Shown: positions 1 through 11,086, counted from the stretch's first letter. The stretch is DNA of 64,000 nt from Alentia gelatinosa (GCA_950022655.1 OX465587.1:33979716-34043715), one strand, 5' to 3'. Notes: generated by a model from the letters alone, not told the origin. Program-made: numbers and translations.

Positions 1-17
1 CTTTTGGGTTAAGGTTC

Positions 18-310
18 TTTATCTCATCCCTGGTGTTATTTCCCCATAGACCTAACATTGGGAACTGATATCCAACGCCCATTAAGTATGTAGAAAAAAT
101 ACTTAATGGGGATTATGTCAAAAGGGTTAGCCCATTAGTCAATGTGAAGGGTGAGATAACTTCAGAAACTTACTCAGGTTTAGGGTCAGAACTCGATCCC
201 ATCTCATTTGAATCGCTACGTAATTCATGCGGCATCGCATTGTGAATAACTAAGTGATTCCAACTCGTTGGGATATGAGCTCTGACCCTAGATTCTCGTA
301 CACCTCTATA
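18..310 (+). mobile_element. Hairpin-ended element HF-A
   Basis: Starts TTTATCTCATCCCTGG. The inverted internal copy GGGTGAGATAA lies at 149-159. The terminal hairpin pairs TAGGGTCAGAACTCGATCCC (181) with GGGATATGAGCTCTGACCCT (270-289). Other copies at 25,985 and 36,037. Confidence 0.75.
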
Positions 311-490
311 GACCTTAACAGTACCTAACAGTACTTAACAGCTCTGAGCAGCTCTGAACAGCATTAAGCGACACAAAACAGAGCATCTTTGAGGACCACC
401 AAACAGCTCGAAGCACCACTGTACTGTATTAAACAGTACTTAACAGCTGTGAGCAGTTCTTAACAGCTATGAATGCCACTGAGCAGATCA
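301..490 (+). repeat. Degenerate ~10-bp repeat, AACAGCTCTG type
   Basis: About 18 loose copies of a 10-bp unit (TTAACAGCTC/TGAGCAG/TGAACAG). The reverse-complement type (TGTTCAGTGC) forms a purer array at 38,826-38,960. Confidence 0.6.
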
Positions 491-545
491 TGGTGTGAAT
501 CTTGTCTTCCCGGCTTGGGTAGATTGGACAAAGAAGTCCCCAGAC

Positions 546-828
546 TTTATCTCACCCCTGTTTTTTTGGCCCATAGGCTTAACATAGGGAACTCGTTCTC
601 CATGCCCCTATGAGTATTGCAGTCCGTTCTCCTGGTCTATATTCTGTGTAACGTCCATTCATTTAGTGTGTGCAGGGGTGATATAAATACTGAAAGGAAC
701 TCGCTATTGCCAAAGTCATTGTTCTCCGGCTCATGTGAACATTACCTAATATTCACTCGGCTGTCGCCTCCTTCATATCACTCCACATCAAACTCATGGA
801 GAACGACGACTTCGACCAAAACTTGTTG
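546..828 (+). mobile_element. Hairpin-ended element HF-B
   Basis: TTTATCTCACCCCTG start, internal inverted copy CAGGGGTGATATAAA from 673, then a hairpin from 709 whose arms include AAAGTCATTGTTCTCC and GGAGAACGACGACTTCGACC. Tip CACTCGGCTGTCGCCTC at 754-770. Ends in AAAACTTGTTG like the copy at 16,362-16,640. Confidence 0.8.
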
Positions 829-1003
829 GGTGTAATCCTCCAATGACATCAGCACTAGTTCTTCTAGCTTCATTTGTACAAAGTTAACAAGTCAACATCC
901 TCTTAAATCCTCCATAAACCCTTTTCTATGCGCATCCTCAACATTCTACTTAGTGCAGTCTTCTCTAACCTTCTAAACATAGATCAAACAATCGGTAAAA
1001 TAT
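829..1003. other. Short spacer, nothing recognised
   Basis: AT-rich sequence between two mobile elements; no coding or structural signal seen. Confidence 0.5.
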
Positions 1004-1482
1004 ACCGTAAAACCCCGCTCATAAGCCGATTTTTGTTAGGGATTTTTGAAAAAATCGACTCATAAATCTTTGCCAAAGTCGGGGGCCGGCTTATAACCGT
1101 TTTTTTTTCCAAAAATTAAAAAAGAAAAACCCACCAAATCAGTTCAAATCTATGATAAAGTACCAAAAAAAAACAGAGATATAAAAATGTGAATCATTTA
1201 ATAGTAGTTATCGGTCAGATAGCATGTGATATTTTATATTGGGACAAAACTTCATTGAAACGTTCATATTCTATACCAACAATTTTACCAGAGGTTGGGG
1301 GGGGGGGGGGGGGCAGGATCCAAAAGTGGGGGGTCGGCATATAACCGGGGTTTTCTTAAAGTCGAAATGCCCCTAGAATTGGCTTATAGCATTTTGCTGA
1401 AGTGGGGGGGGGGGGGGGGGGGGGGAGGGGTGGAGGGTGGTGGCTTATAACCGTGGTCGGCTTATAAGCGGGGTTTTATGAT
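1004..1482. mobile_element. Inverted-repeat element M2 (TAAAACCCCGC ends)
   Basis: TAAAACCCCGCTCATAAGCC at 1,008 faces its inverted match GGCTTATAAGCGGGGTTTTA at 1,459-1,478. The motif GGCTTATAACCG recurs inside. Two G homopolymers (1,297-1,313 and 1,404-1,425) lie within. No transposase, so nonautonomous. Confidence 0.75.
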
Positions 1483-1599
1483 AGTGGAATTGACGGTGTC
1501 AGTTTCTGGAAATAAAATGCGCAATCGTTCCGTCATAAAGCCGGCGGTAAGAAATCAGGAAGGAGATGGATCTCAGTCTCTCATCCTGAAACACTCAGC

Positions 1600-1830
1600 G
1601 GCATGTCCAAAATTCAAGCCGCCATCTTGTTTCTGCAGCTGGGAGCGCCCCCTGACGTGCGTGGAGAGAAACGTGCTCTGACTGCCGCCTGCGGACCGCA
1701 GCCAACCAATTAGCGGCGTCATACGATTCACTGCCGAGTGTCACGAATACTTCCGGTTTGAGAATTGTCGTCTGCTTCGGTTGTCAGTGAGCGGCGGCCA
1801 TTTTGTTTATCTTCATCACCGATAGGGCAA
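1600..1830. promoter_or_regulatory. Promoter-like CpG-rich island
   Basis: Contains a CTCF-like core on the minus strand (AGCGCCCCCTGACG at 1,644), ETS-like ACTTCCGG near 1,750 and a YY1-like GCGGCCATTTTG near 1,793. An acceptor-like pyrimidine tract ending TTTCTGCAG precedes 1,639. No exon could be assigned. Confidence 0.35.
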
Positions 1831-2440
1831 GTGTAAACCAAATTCCATTACCTAAAATAAACAAACGTCGTTTTGACAACCATTTCCAATGTATGGGAGC
1901 GACGGACAAGTATTGATGTTTGCGTTTACATAAACGGGAGTGTTGCGGTTTCATCTCATGTAGTTCTGGCCAGTTTATGAAGATGGTGAATGGGACATGG
2001 CAGTCATAAATAACCTAAGCGAATATGAGAAAATCCATATAACGAATTTATATCAGAAGAGAAAAGATCATGAATGAATAAAGGAGTGGAAACAAAGAAC
2101 ATTTCAACAGACGCGGGGTCCTCCTTTAACAACTCAGTCCTTAAAACACAAATTGTTTTTGATCTCTATAATGATTAAATGCACGTTCTGTGGATTGAAG
2201 TTTCCGAGACAGAACGAGATCAATATTCCCCATTTATAATCTAGCTGGTCCGCGTGGGTTCTGTTCTGATACATCCTTGACTACCAAGCACTCATGTAGT
2301 TATACATATTATTTTATCTCACCCCTCGTATTTTTTTACGTATTATGCAGATACTTGTAGACGTCTAAGTTGCCTCTGCAAGCAGATGATCAAATGTCTG
2401 AGTTGCCAGATACCGACGAATACGCACAAGACAGCCCTCT
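1831..2440. other. No gene recognised
   Basis: 610 bp of AT-rich, apparently single-copy DNA; frames are short and nothing resembles a known product or a repeat elsewhere in the window. Confidence 0.5.
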
Positions 2441-2672
2441 CCAGCAGTGTTAGATTTACTGCTATATCAAAGGCCAATCCTTCTCATACCATGTCTCTGT
2501 GGTATGGGAAGTAAAAGAACTCTCACCTCGGTAAATATGGAGTCGTGGGATTTCTACCTAAATTCATTACATAGATTCGATCACCACCCTTGTGGTGTAA
2601 AAGAACCTCGAGAAAGTCTGGTAAGGACCTGTAATGGTTAACTGGACGTAAAATCAAACCAACCAACCAAAG
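2441..2672 (+). mobile_element. SINE-1 fragment (tRNA head missing)
   Basis: Begins at CCAGCAGTGTTAGATTTACT in the SINE body and runs to the usual 3' end GGACGTAAAATCAAACCAACC. The tRNA-like promoter is absent. Confidence 0.8.
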
Positions 2673-2769
2673 CATACCAGGATGTCATTTTTTGTTCTGT
2701 AACTTTTATTTTGCCTGGAGCCTAGAATAGGGTCATATGTGCCTATATTCTGGCCCCAGTGGATCTGAG

Positions 2770-2880
2770 ATCCGTAAACAATTGATCGCAAAACTGTAAT
2801 CAATAGTTATTTCAAATCCGTAATCAATGGTTATTTAAAACCTGTAGTCAGTGGATTTCAAACCCATAATCGATAACATA
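2770..2880 (+). repeat. Degenerate ~27-bp repeat
   Basis: Four loose copies of a unit containing CCGTAATCAATGGTTATTT, decayed. No gene seen in the surrounding 2,673-3,480 interval apart from the E-box array. Confidence 0.5.
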
Positions 2881-2937
2881 CCTGAATAACAGGCCTAGCA
2901 GTAAGTGGAACGCACGAGTACAAAGACGACGACGCAG

Positions 2938-2979
2938 CACGTGATTCACGTGATTCACGTGATTCACGTGATTCACGTG
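2938..2979. promoter_or_regulatory. Five CACGTG E-boxes at a 9-bp period
   Basis: CACGTG at 2,938, 2,947, 2,956, 2,965 and 2,974, each separated by ATT. It is a perfect (CACGTGATT)n microsatellite and a dense potential bHLH site cluster. Confidence 0.6.
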
Positions 2980-3480
2980 ACTCTCAGACTTCAGTTGTTT
3001 TCATGGTCTGAGGGGGCCTTTCCGGTGTAAAACGCAGGGGATTATGTCTCCAGGGAATGCTCGTATAAATCATGTCTGCTAATGGTGATGATGTAATTAA
3101 AAATTCATAGCTCAAGCAGTTAAAATGGAGGTACACTAAGACCAGGTATATACGTACTTGACGTTTTACTGAGATGTAGCCTTGTCATATATTCTCTACC
3201 CGTGCTTACGTTAATGCAGGTTTTCTCTGTTTAAAGCTCCCGCGGTGATTTACGCTAAGCCGACATATACATTATAGCAAGGCCGCTACTGTAATAGGAA
3301 TAATTCCTCATTTTAATTAGAATAACTGAATTTAGATATAGATAACTTTGATGACTAACGCAGTTAAGGTTCATATATAATATGTCTAATTAGTGACTAG
3401 CAAAGACAATACAAAATTGTCCTGAATTTGAAATTGAGAAAAAAAATTGGGAAAACAAACACTGCCTCGTTCCTCCTGCC

Positions 3481-4040
3481 TCAAGTTTTCAGTCTCTACC
3501 CAGTCACCGCCCCGTCTCTCCCTGTCTCAAGTTTTCAGTCTCTACCCAGTCACCGCCCCGTCTCTCCCTGTCTCAAGTTTTCAGTCTCTACCCAGTCACC
3601 GCCCCGTCTCTCCAAGCCTCAAGTTTTCAGTCTCTACCCAGTCACCGCCCCGTCTCTCCCTGTCTCAAGTTTTCAGTCTCTACCCAGTCACTGCCCCATC
3701 TCTCCCTGTCTCAAGTTTTCAGTCTCTACCCAGTCACTGCCCCATCTCTCCCTGTCTCAAGTTTTCAGTCTCTACCCAGTCACCGCCCCGTCTCTCCCTG
3801 TCTCAAGTTTTCAGTCTCTACCCAGTCACTGCCCCATCTCTCCCTGTCTCAAGTTTTCAGTCTCTACCCAGTCACTGCCCCATCTCTCCCTGTCTCAAGT
3901 TTTCAGTCTCTACCCAGTCACCGCCCCGTCTCTCCAAGCCTCAAGTTTTCAGTCTCTACCCAGTCACTGCCCCCTCTCTCCCTGCCTCATGTCTTCACTC
4001 TCTACCTATTCACCGCCCTGTCTCTGCAGCCTCAATGTTT
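3481..4040. repeat. 46-bp minisatellite, about 12 units
   Basis: Unit starts TCAAGTTTTCAGTCTCTACC and recurs every 46 bp from 3,481 to 3,987, last units degraded. With 46 not divisible by 3 and few stops, overlapping frames stay open (207 and 222 codons). These are repeat artefacts. Confidence 0.9.
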
Positions 4041-4050
4041 CATACTTTTA

Positions 4051-4466
4051 GTCCAATGCACATCTACCAATTCAGGGTTGAGCGATTAGTTCCCAAATCG
4101 TATAGTTGTCGGTGAACTTGTCGCAGGCAAATGACATAACCCGTGTTGGCCACCCAAACGGAGGAGGGGGGGGGGGGTATTTCCAATTTTCCGTTGTCGT
4201 CGACTGGATTCATCAACATGGTGATAAACTTAAGCCAGGCGATTTAGGAATATCGACCGACAATTTGTCGGCAACAAAAGAAAATCTTAAGAGGGAGAGG
4301 GGGGGGGGGGGGTGTTCACTAATCGTTGGCTGCCCCTTGCCCAGCTGCCCCACATCTACCGATTAGGGCTGACTCTATTAGGATGCCTCGCCTGAGACAA
4401 AGTACTGTTCCTTTGTCGCTGACAAAGTTACGTCAATGTTCCGAAATCGCTAGATGTGTATTGGAC
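4051..4466. mobile_element. Inverted-repeat element M1, inserted in the 46-bp array
   Basis: Ends GTCCAATGCACATCTACC and its inverted match TAGATGTGTATTGGAC; TTTA flanks both ends, a likely target duplication. Holds two G runs (4,166-4,177 and 4,299-4,312). The array resumes at once on the right. Other M1 copies at 12,424, 19,735, 37,039, 44,936 and 45,219. Confidence 0.8.
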
Positions 4467-4600
4467 TTTACCCAGTCACAGCTTAGTCTCTCTAAGCTTC
4501 AAGTATTAACTCTCTTCCCAGTCCCTGCCCCGTCCCTCTTTGCCTCAAGTCTTCACTCTTTACCCAGTCCCTGCTGTCCCTCCTGTTTGTTTGTTCCCTG
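4467..4600. repeat. 46-bp minisatellite, degraded distal units
   Basis: Continuation with TTTACCCAGTCACAGC and TCAAGTCTTCACTCTTTACC, showing that M1 split the array. Confidence 0.7.
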
Positions 4601-4964
4601 CCCACTTGTCATATGCTGTCTACTCTATATGGTAATTATTTTCCGTCGCAGGCAATGTTTGTATGCCGATAATTTTCTTCTTTTTGACTTTGTGTTGGAT
4701 AAACATGTCATTTGTATTGGATCCCAGTATAGAATTCCCAGGGGACTTCCTGCTGTGTAATACTTTATTCTAGAAGAAATGTTTCGACTGACTAGCTTTG
4801 TATTTTCTTTGTGATTCTTTACTCAATCATATTCAACAAGCTGTGAACAGCATTTGTATGTCTATGCACTGTTCCTGATTCTTTAGTTTAGAACATTAAG
4901 ATAAGGGGGCCTTGAAATCACCCTGCACTAATTTGGTGCAGGTATTATTTGTTATTCACTACTA
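4601..4964. other. No gene recognised
   Basis: AT-rich spacer without repeats that I can match or a coding signal. Confidence 0.5.
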
Positions 4965-5103
4965 TATTAGTCCAGTCCTTCTCATACCATATATGTGTGT
5001 TGTGCAATGCAGCCACCTTTCTCCTTCAACCCCAGCAGTGGTCGGTTTACTGCTATATCAAAGGCCAGTCCTTCTCGTACCATATCTGTGTGGTGTGGTG
5101 TAC
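4965..5103 (+). mobile_element. SINE-1 body, left part, interrupted by HF-C
   Basis: About one and a half 93-bp body units (GCAGCCACCTTTCTCC ... GTGTGGTGTGGTGTAC). The sequence stops at TAC 5,103 and resumes with AGCCAC at 5,507. Confidence 0.75.
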
Positions 5104-5506
5104 TTAAGAGAAACCAAACGAGAGTTAGTCGAGTTGGTGTTTATCGCACGATGGCATGGTCGCGTATTGCTGCGCGAGGCAAAGCCGAGTGCAGTGAAGA
5201 GCAGACCTTGCCAGAGTGTGATAAACAAGACTCGACTAGCTCGAGTTTTGGTTTAGAATTTATCCTACCCTGTCTATATTACTTCAGAATATTAAGAAAG
5301 TGAAAATTGTGTGACACTCCATAATGTGTGCTTGTTGATACTCTCGATATTGCTCTCGTCTTGCTTGCTCATTGGTCATTTTTCACATGACGTCATTTCA
5401 CAAATGTATCCCACTAGAGCGATAAATTTCATTTTTCTGCATACTCGCCCGAATACAGTTGTCCAATGTTAAGCCTATGGAGGTTTTTTTATTAGGGGTA
5501 GGATAA
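5104..5506 (-). mobile_element. Hairpin-ended element HF-C, inserted in a SINE
   Basis: Read on the minus strand: TTATCCTACCCC end, inverted internal copy at 5,259-5,270, then a hairpin (5,111-5,255) pairing AACCAAACGAGAGTTAGTCG with CGACTAGCTCGAGTTTTGGT. Tip GCGAGGCAAAGCCGAGTGC at 5,174. Other copies at 30,439, 36,610 and 56,043. Confidence 0.85.
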
Positions 5507-5845
5507 AGCCACTTTTCTCCTTCATCCCCAGCAGTGATAGACTAACTTCTATATCAAAGGCCAATCCTTCTCATACCATGTCTGTGTGGTATGGCGCACA
5601 GCCACCTATCTCCCTCTTCTTATCTCCAGTAGCGGTAGACATAGGCCTACTGCTGTATCAAACACCAGTCTTTCTCATACCAGTCTGTGTGGTGTAATGT
5701 GCAGCCACATTTCTCCATCCCTAGCAGTGGTAGATTTACTGCTAGATCAAAGGCCATTCCTTCTGATACCATACCCATGTGATGTGGGCACCAAAAGCAC
5801 TTTAACCTCGGTAAAGGTCGACTGGACATAAAATCAATCAAAACA
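5507..5845 (+). mobile_element. SINE-1 body, right part
   Basis: Three diverged ~93-bp body units (GCCAC...CTCC starts near 5,508, 5,601 and 5,703) then the 3' end GACTGGACATAAAATCAATC. Confidence 0.75.
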
Positions 5846-5934
5846 AGTAATAATCATACATGTAATCAGACCTCATCAATATTTATTGATCTGGAATTCA
5901 GATTGACTTCAACCATAATTTCAACCTGTCCACT

Positions 5935-6165
5935 TTTCTCATTCACCCCCAGCAGTGGTAGATTTACTGCTATATCAAAGGCCAATCCTTCTCATACCAT
6001 GTCTATGTGGTGTGGGAAGTAAAAGAACTCTCACCTCGGTAAATGTGTAGGGGTTGGATTTCTTCCTACAGTCATCTCATAGATTCAGTCAAATCCAAAG
6101 TAAGTCTAATTGAACAAATTGGACGTTAAACTACCCAAACAAACAAACTAACAAACAAACAAACA
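5935..6165 (+). mobile_element. SINE-1 variant with a different 3' tail
   Basis: The body is SINE-1, but after GATTCAGTCAAA the tail reads CCAAAGTAAGTCTAATTGAA and ends GGACGTTAAACTACCCAAAC plus AAAC repeats. The same tail occurs near 13,985, 40,375 and 49,030. Confidence 0.75.
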
Positions 6166-6448
6166 ATGTCTCATTAAACTAAGTTATGTCATGTGGTGTA
6201 TATCGATCATGTCCAGATTAGCTAGCAGTCTTAACGGCCAATTACTTACTGTCACCCCTCCAGGATTCGCAGAGTTTGGGGGGGAATTCCGGAATACTTT
6301 CGTGCTTTGCAAAATTATCTCAGTTAAACAATAATGCCTCTATCCCCTTCCTTGCTTATAAAAACTGGATTGTTTCATCTAGCAACAGAGAGAAGTAGAT
6401 TTATAATGCGTTAGCCACAACCACTGTAATAAGCCTTTAAGAATAGCT

Positions 6449-6993
6449 GCTAGCTTGTAGTCTGAGAGGCTCTGACTGTCTAGGGTGCGGACAGTCAGAG
6501 TGCAGCCCCATAGAGCCCTAGGCTAACTGGTGAGGAAGATTGGTTCGTCTCAGCTCAGCAGCCGCTGAATCTTTCTAATTTTGTGCTAGACATTTTCCTG
6601 AGGCAAAATGCAGTAGAATGACAGTACTTTCCTACCTTTGCATTACTTCAAAATAATAGAACAGCCAGTATTTGTAAAATCCATGTTAATCCATCAATGA
6701 TCCCACACAGGGGGATGCCAAGAACCAGTTGATCAAATATGGCTGACATGAGCCAGAAGTAGTGAAATGTGGTGAAATGATTTGTACAAAAAGGCCCCAA
6801 AATGTGACACAAAATAACAAAACAGGAGTTTCTATCATCAAAAATGATCACAAAGGTAATGGTGCATGAACATGCACTGCGTTGACAGGATTACTTAGAA
6901 CCAAGGAAATACTTTTGTGTACTATGGGAAAAAGTGTATGAGCTCTCTGACTGTCTGCTAGACAGTCAAAGTTTCTCGGACTACTAGCTTGAG
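6449..6993. mobile_element. Inverted-repeat element M7 with hairpins at both ends
   Basis: Outer ends AGCTTGTAGTCTGAGA and TCTCGGACTACTAGCT are inverted copies. Next to each lies a perfect or near-perfect hairpin: CTCTGACTGTC/GACAGTCAGAG at 6,470/6,490 and CTCTGACTGTC/GACAGTCAAAG at 6,945/6,961. No ORF of note inside. Confidence 0.55.
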
Positions 6994-7027
6994 GCAATAA
7001 CTTTCTTCTCTTTTGATCTGCTCAGAG

Positions 7028-7205
7028 CTAGAACATAAATACACATATGTTATTGTATGGTATGTTCCTCATTGATGAATGAGCGTGCAATTATAAATGA
7101 ATAACAATTGAAAGGTTTAGGTTACATTCAGTCTATGAATCGTTCTCTGTAACCCACTTGCACCCAGTCAACTTGCAGCCAGTCAACGAGTAGGCACGCT
7201 CTAAT
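7028..7205 (+). repeat. Dispersed repeat R1, 5' part
   Basis: Begins near ATGTTCCTCATTGATGAATG and continues with the AACCCACTTGCACCCAGTC block. Fuller copies at 10,331, 43,066 and 55,622. Confidence 0.75.
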
Positions 7206-7789
7206 AAATCATAGGATTTAATATTTCTCTATTATCTGTTTAAAATATACTTCCAGGGCATCTACATTTCAAAACCAAATAAATGAAGGATTCTACTATC
7301 AGGAAAAAGTATCAATAGATCCCCCTCTTGGCTTCCCGCTTTGAAGAGTTAGAGATTAGCTTCAACACTAACTCCTCCTTTGGCAGACGTCCCACCTTCC
7401 CCCGCCACAAGACGCACACATCAGTCAGACAGATGCCACCGTCCCGCCAAGTCTCCCCGATTCCCGCCAAATCCGCCAAACCTGGGGCGACACCAAGCGG
7501 CGGGCGCGGACACTGACGGCTAATCTCGTCTGCTTGGGGAGACAGGCGAGTCTGCTTGACGTATTGATTGTCGTAGAAAAAAAGAGAAAGAAATAAGACA
7601 TGACAAAAAGGTGGCATAAAACACAGAGATGTGTGTGGGTGGGGGGGTATGGAGGGACACTAATCTGGGATAGAAGCCCAGTGCATACTTTTTATGGCCA
7701 GGAAATTAAGGATCGTTTAGTAATAGGGCATTAATGGCTGCCTCTCCACTGCCTCGTTCTGGTTTAAGTGACTGCCGTGTTTACTGGTC
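7206..7789. other. No gene recognised; E2F-like motifs at 7,461
   Basis: A GC-rich stretch at 7,330-7,560 is open in two frames on opposite strands but matches nothing I know. ATTCCCGCCAAATCCGCCAA at 7,460 resembles paired E2F sites. Could be regulatory. Confidence 0.4.
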
Positions 7790-8010
7790 AGGACTCCCGT
7801 CATGCATTGCTTCACGTGTTGGTTAATCTCCCGCAACGGGCGTCCGTAAAACACGTCACGTGACGCATCGTCCAGCGTCCGCGAAAGCGATTAGCCAATC
7901 AGCGACGTCATCCGGCGTGACGTCACATCCAATGAACGCCCGTCGGTTCACTTAGCCACGCAGGCGTTGTACCGGAAGTTGTACCGGAAGTACCATCACA
8001 TCCTTCACAA
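7790..8010. promoter_or_regulatory. Promoter-like island: ZNF143, CCAAT, CRE and ETS motifs
   Basis: CTCCCGTCATGCATTGCT at 7,794 matches the ZNF143/STAF consensus at 17 of 18 positions as I recall it. AGCCAATCAG near 7,893 is a full NF-Y site, TGACGTCA near 7,918 a full CRE. ACCGGAAGT occurs twice 12 bp apart (7,971 and 7,983). Multiple CpGs. No downstream exon recognised; direction unknown. Confidence 0.5.
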
Positions 8011-8083
8011 TTAGTCTCTTACAACTTTAGCACTATACTATCTCTCCGTTTGAAATGTTCTGTTTTTTTTATCATAACCAAGC

Positions 8084-8345
8084 TCGGTGGCTAAGTGGTA
8101 GGGGTTTTCGCCATGAGCATGGGAGATGAGGGGTTCAAACCCAGGTCGGGTCATACCAAAGACTTACACAAAAATGGTACCCACTGCTCATTCCGCTTAA
8201 CACCCGCCATTAGAATGAGGAGTAGGGGGCTAGGGCCCGAGTGGAAGAATAGCTGTATCGCCTTATTCTCTTATATTCCCCCAATAAGAATTGCTAAAAA
8301 AAATAAGATAAATAAAAATAATGGGAAAATGATGAAAAATTAATG
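8084..8345 (+). mobile_element. SINE-2, a second tRNA-derived SINE
   Basis: Head GCTCGGTGGCTAAGTGG carries an A-box-like motif, GGTTCAAACCC about 50 bp later a B-box. The body is unrelated to SINE-1 and ends in an A/T-rich AATAAGATAAATAAAAATAA tail. Single copy in this window. Confidence 0.7.
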
Positions 8346-8399
8346 GGTATCAAAAATACATGTATTAATGTGTATGATTACATGCATTGATGTGTTATG

Positions 8400-9365
8400 A
8401 TAGTGGCTAGGTGATGGGTCTATGATCATAAGTTGGTACGGGTAGGCTGTGCACATTCTGTTTTATAATTGTAAGTTGGTATGGGTAGGCTATATGCAAT
8501 CTGTGTTATGATTGTAAGTTGGTCACGTTGGCAATGAACATTCTTCATTATGATTGTAAGTACATGTAGGTACAGTTACGCTTTGCACATTCTGTGTCAT
8601 GATTCTTGGTTGAAACTGGTAGGCTATATGCTGTTTTTTTGTTATGATTGTAAATTGCTACAGATATTCTATTGTTTGATTATAAATTGGTACGAGTAGG
8701 CTGTATGCATTTTGTGTTATGATTGTTAATTGGGACAGGTAGGCTATGCACATTCTGTGATATGATAGTGAGTAGATACTGGTAGGCTATACACATTCTG
8801 TGATATGATAGTGAGTAGGTACTGGTAGGCTATGCACATTCTGTGATATGATAGTGAGTAGGTACTGGTAGGCTATACACATTCTCTGATATCATAGTGA
8901 GTAGATACTGGTAGGCTATACACATTCTGTGATATCCTAGTGAGTAGGTATTGGTAGGTTATGCACATTCTGTGATATGATAGTGAGTAGATACTGGTAG
9001 GCTATGCACATTCTGTGATATCATAGTGAGTAGGTACTGGTAGGCTATGCACATTCTGTGATATCATAGTGAGTAGGTACTGGTAGGCTATACACATTCT
9101 GTGATATCATAGTGAGTAGATACTGGTAGGCTATACACATTCTGTGATATCCTAGTGAGTAGGTACTGGTAGGTTATGCACATTCTGTGATATCCTAGTG
9201 AGTAGGTACTGGTAGGCTACGCACATTCTGTGATATGATAGTGAGTAGATACTGGTAGGCTATGCACATTCTGTGATATGATAGTGAGTAGATACTGGTA
9301 GGCTATGCACATTCTGTGATATCATAGTGAGTAAGTACTGGTAGGCTATGCACATTCCGTGTACA
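8400..9365 (+). repeat. 43-bp tandem array
   Basis: Unit GATATGATAGTGAGTAGGTA CTGGTAGGCTATGCACATTC TGT, about 14 near-identical copies from 8,750, preceded by decayed copies from 8,400 with GTAAGTTGGT in place of the start. Confidence 0.9.
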
Positions 9366-9649
9366 TAGAAGTGAGTGGTGTGCAGTCCACTGTGAACATC
9401 AACCTTTCTGAACTTGGCTCTGAAGTGGTGGTTAGAGGGCACGACCTTACCCCCTGACACCTGTGCCCACCTGCCTGCCAGCACTGCGGGGTTGCGGTCT
9501 GCCCCCCTACCTGCCTGCTACCATGGAGGGTGGGGCGGTGGGGTAAGTCGGTGTGTGATGGTGATTTTGAGTCATGTCAGCACCAGAGGCTATATGAGGT
9601 TATTTAAAGTTACTTCAGAAACTGGGGTTTCATATACCGCATATAGCCT
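9366..9649. other. No gene recognised
   Basis: GC-rich spacer with CCTGCCTGC runs; no coding signal supported by length or similarity. Confidence 0.45.
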
Positions 9650-9850
9650 ATGATCCATGGGCGCCGCCATGACGCCCCCCAAGTAGGTGTTCTTCACTTA
9701 TGGAGGAGAAAAAGTAGGTGTTCTTCACTAATGGAGGTGGAAAAGAAGTTAGTGATAATGGGAAGTGTCACAACTCTAGCCTTGCTCACATATGTATATA
9801 AAGTCAGAATACAGATTTTGTCCCCCGACCACCTAGTGACTGCTTCATGA
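9650..9850 (+). repeat. Dispersed repeat R3
   Basis: Contains GCCGCCATGACGCCCCCC and a twofold AAGTAGGTGTTCTTCACT. A diverged partner at 56,670-56,770 has GCCGCCATTTTGCCCCCG and TAGGTGTTTGTCACT. Confidence 0.5.
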
Positions 9851-10330
9851 ACTAACAATGGCTCTGTCCCCTATAGAATGAGATTGTCCTTTAGAGAGAT
9901 AGTAAACGTCAGTCAGGAATAACATAGCATTTATATTTAACAATATAATAACCACTGTAATAACGGTATCAACATATTAAGATCTACTTGAAACTTGTAC
10001 TAATCTAATACTTTATGATGATAAAAGCTTTCAAAAGATGGGCGCAAGATACATACCCCAAGATGACCGTGACCATATGTATTTCGTTCAGTTTATGAGC
10101 AAAAAGAAAAGTAGGGAAATATGTAATAAATGAGGAATAAAGATAAGCTCTAATATAAATAAAAACATCCATTAAATTGTTTAAATCATAAATGCAAATA
10201 GAGACCAGCTGCTTAAAAAGAGTCAATAAATATGTGGTGAGCATTGAGGGGAGGGTGTGGAAGGCAGTGAGATCTTGTATTCTTCTGCTGCACTCTCACT
10301 CTGACCTGACTCGTCTTAACTAGCGCCAGA
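9851..10330. other. No gene recognised
   Basis: AT-rich DNA without matches in the window; minus-strand 79-codon frame is judged accidental. Confidence 0.5.
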
Positions 10331-10790
10331 TGTTAGGTTCATATTTGATGAATGAGCTTGGATTTCCCAAAATGAACAATTAAAAGGATTGGGTTTTATC
10401 CAGTCTGTGTGCCATTTGCTGTAAACCATTTGTCACCTGGCCAACCAGCTACTTCTACGACTGCCTGCGGGGGGTCAATTGTGTCAGGCACGAGTAGGTT
10501 AGTCAGGTAGTTTTTGGGGTTTTTTTGGGTTTTTTTATTCATTGAAATTCACGACAATTGGCGTTTGGTCTGTAGTGATATGTCATGGTCAGCTGGGTAC
10601 TCTTCTACGACACTTAAAGGGATCACTGGAATATATCTTCAACTGAAAGAAGTGAATAAACGCTTAAAAAAAGAAAAAAAGACATACTGGGCCTCTGCAC
10701 CTTTACCAATCCCACTGGGTTGCCAGCAGATTGTGAAGGGTTTGATAGAGTGTGCAGCACACTGAAAGTCTATGTAGCCTATCCATAAAC
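10331..10790 (+). repeat. Dispersed repeat R1
   Basis: Runs from TTCATATTTGATGAATGAGC through GGTCAGCTGGGTAC and CCTCTGCACCTTTACCAATC to the GTCTATGTAGCCTATCC end. Similar ~370-bp copies at 43,066 and 55,622. Confidence 0.75.
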
Positions 10791-10871
10791 TATGCACCGT
10801 ATTTTATCGTGTTGCATGATAAAAAGAATCAAGAAAAAACTGATGAATGTTAGGGGGGATTCATACGATGG

Positions 10872-11064
10872 GATTCATGTACCTCACAGGGTGTTGCTCT
10901 GAGACAAATCCTGCTGAAATTCTTTACTCGAACACAATTTCTTCCTCTAAATGATAGGATTCCATTTTCTTGAGACATGTTTTCCCCTGCAATTGTTGGC
11001 CGCATTTACCCCTGAAAAGGAACAGAATCTGATGAGACTTTGAACCCTGTGAGGTACATGAATC
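10872..11064. mobile_element. Short inverted-repeat element M3
   Basis: GATTCATGTACCTCACAGGG at 10,872 and its exact inverted match ending at 11,064 enclose about 150 bp with no ORF. Confidence 0.65.
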
Positions 11065-11086
11065 TCACCCTGTGGATTCCACTTTA

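Noticed and set aside
3428..4115. Two overlapping frames of 207 and 222 codons
   Set aside because: Both are translations of the 46-bp minisatellite in different frames; the peptide is periodic and frame-independent.
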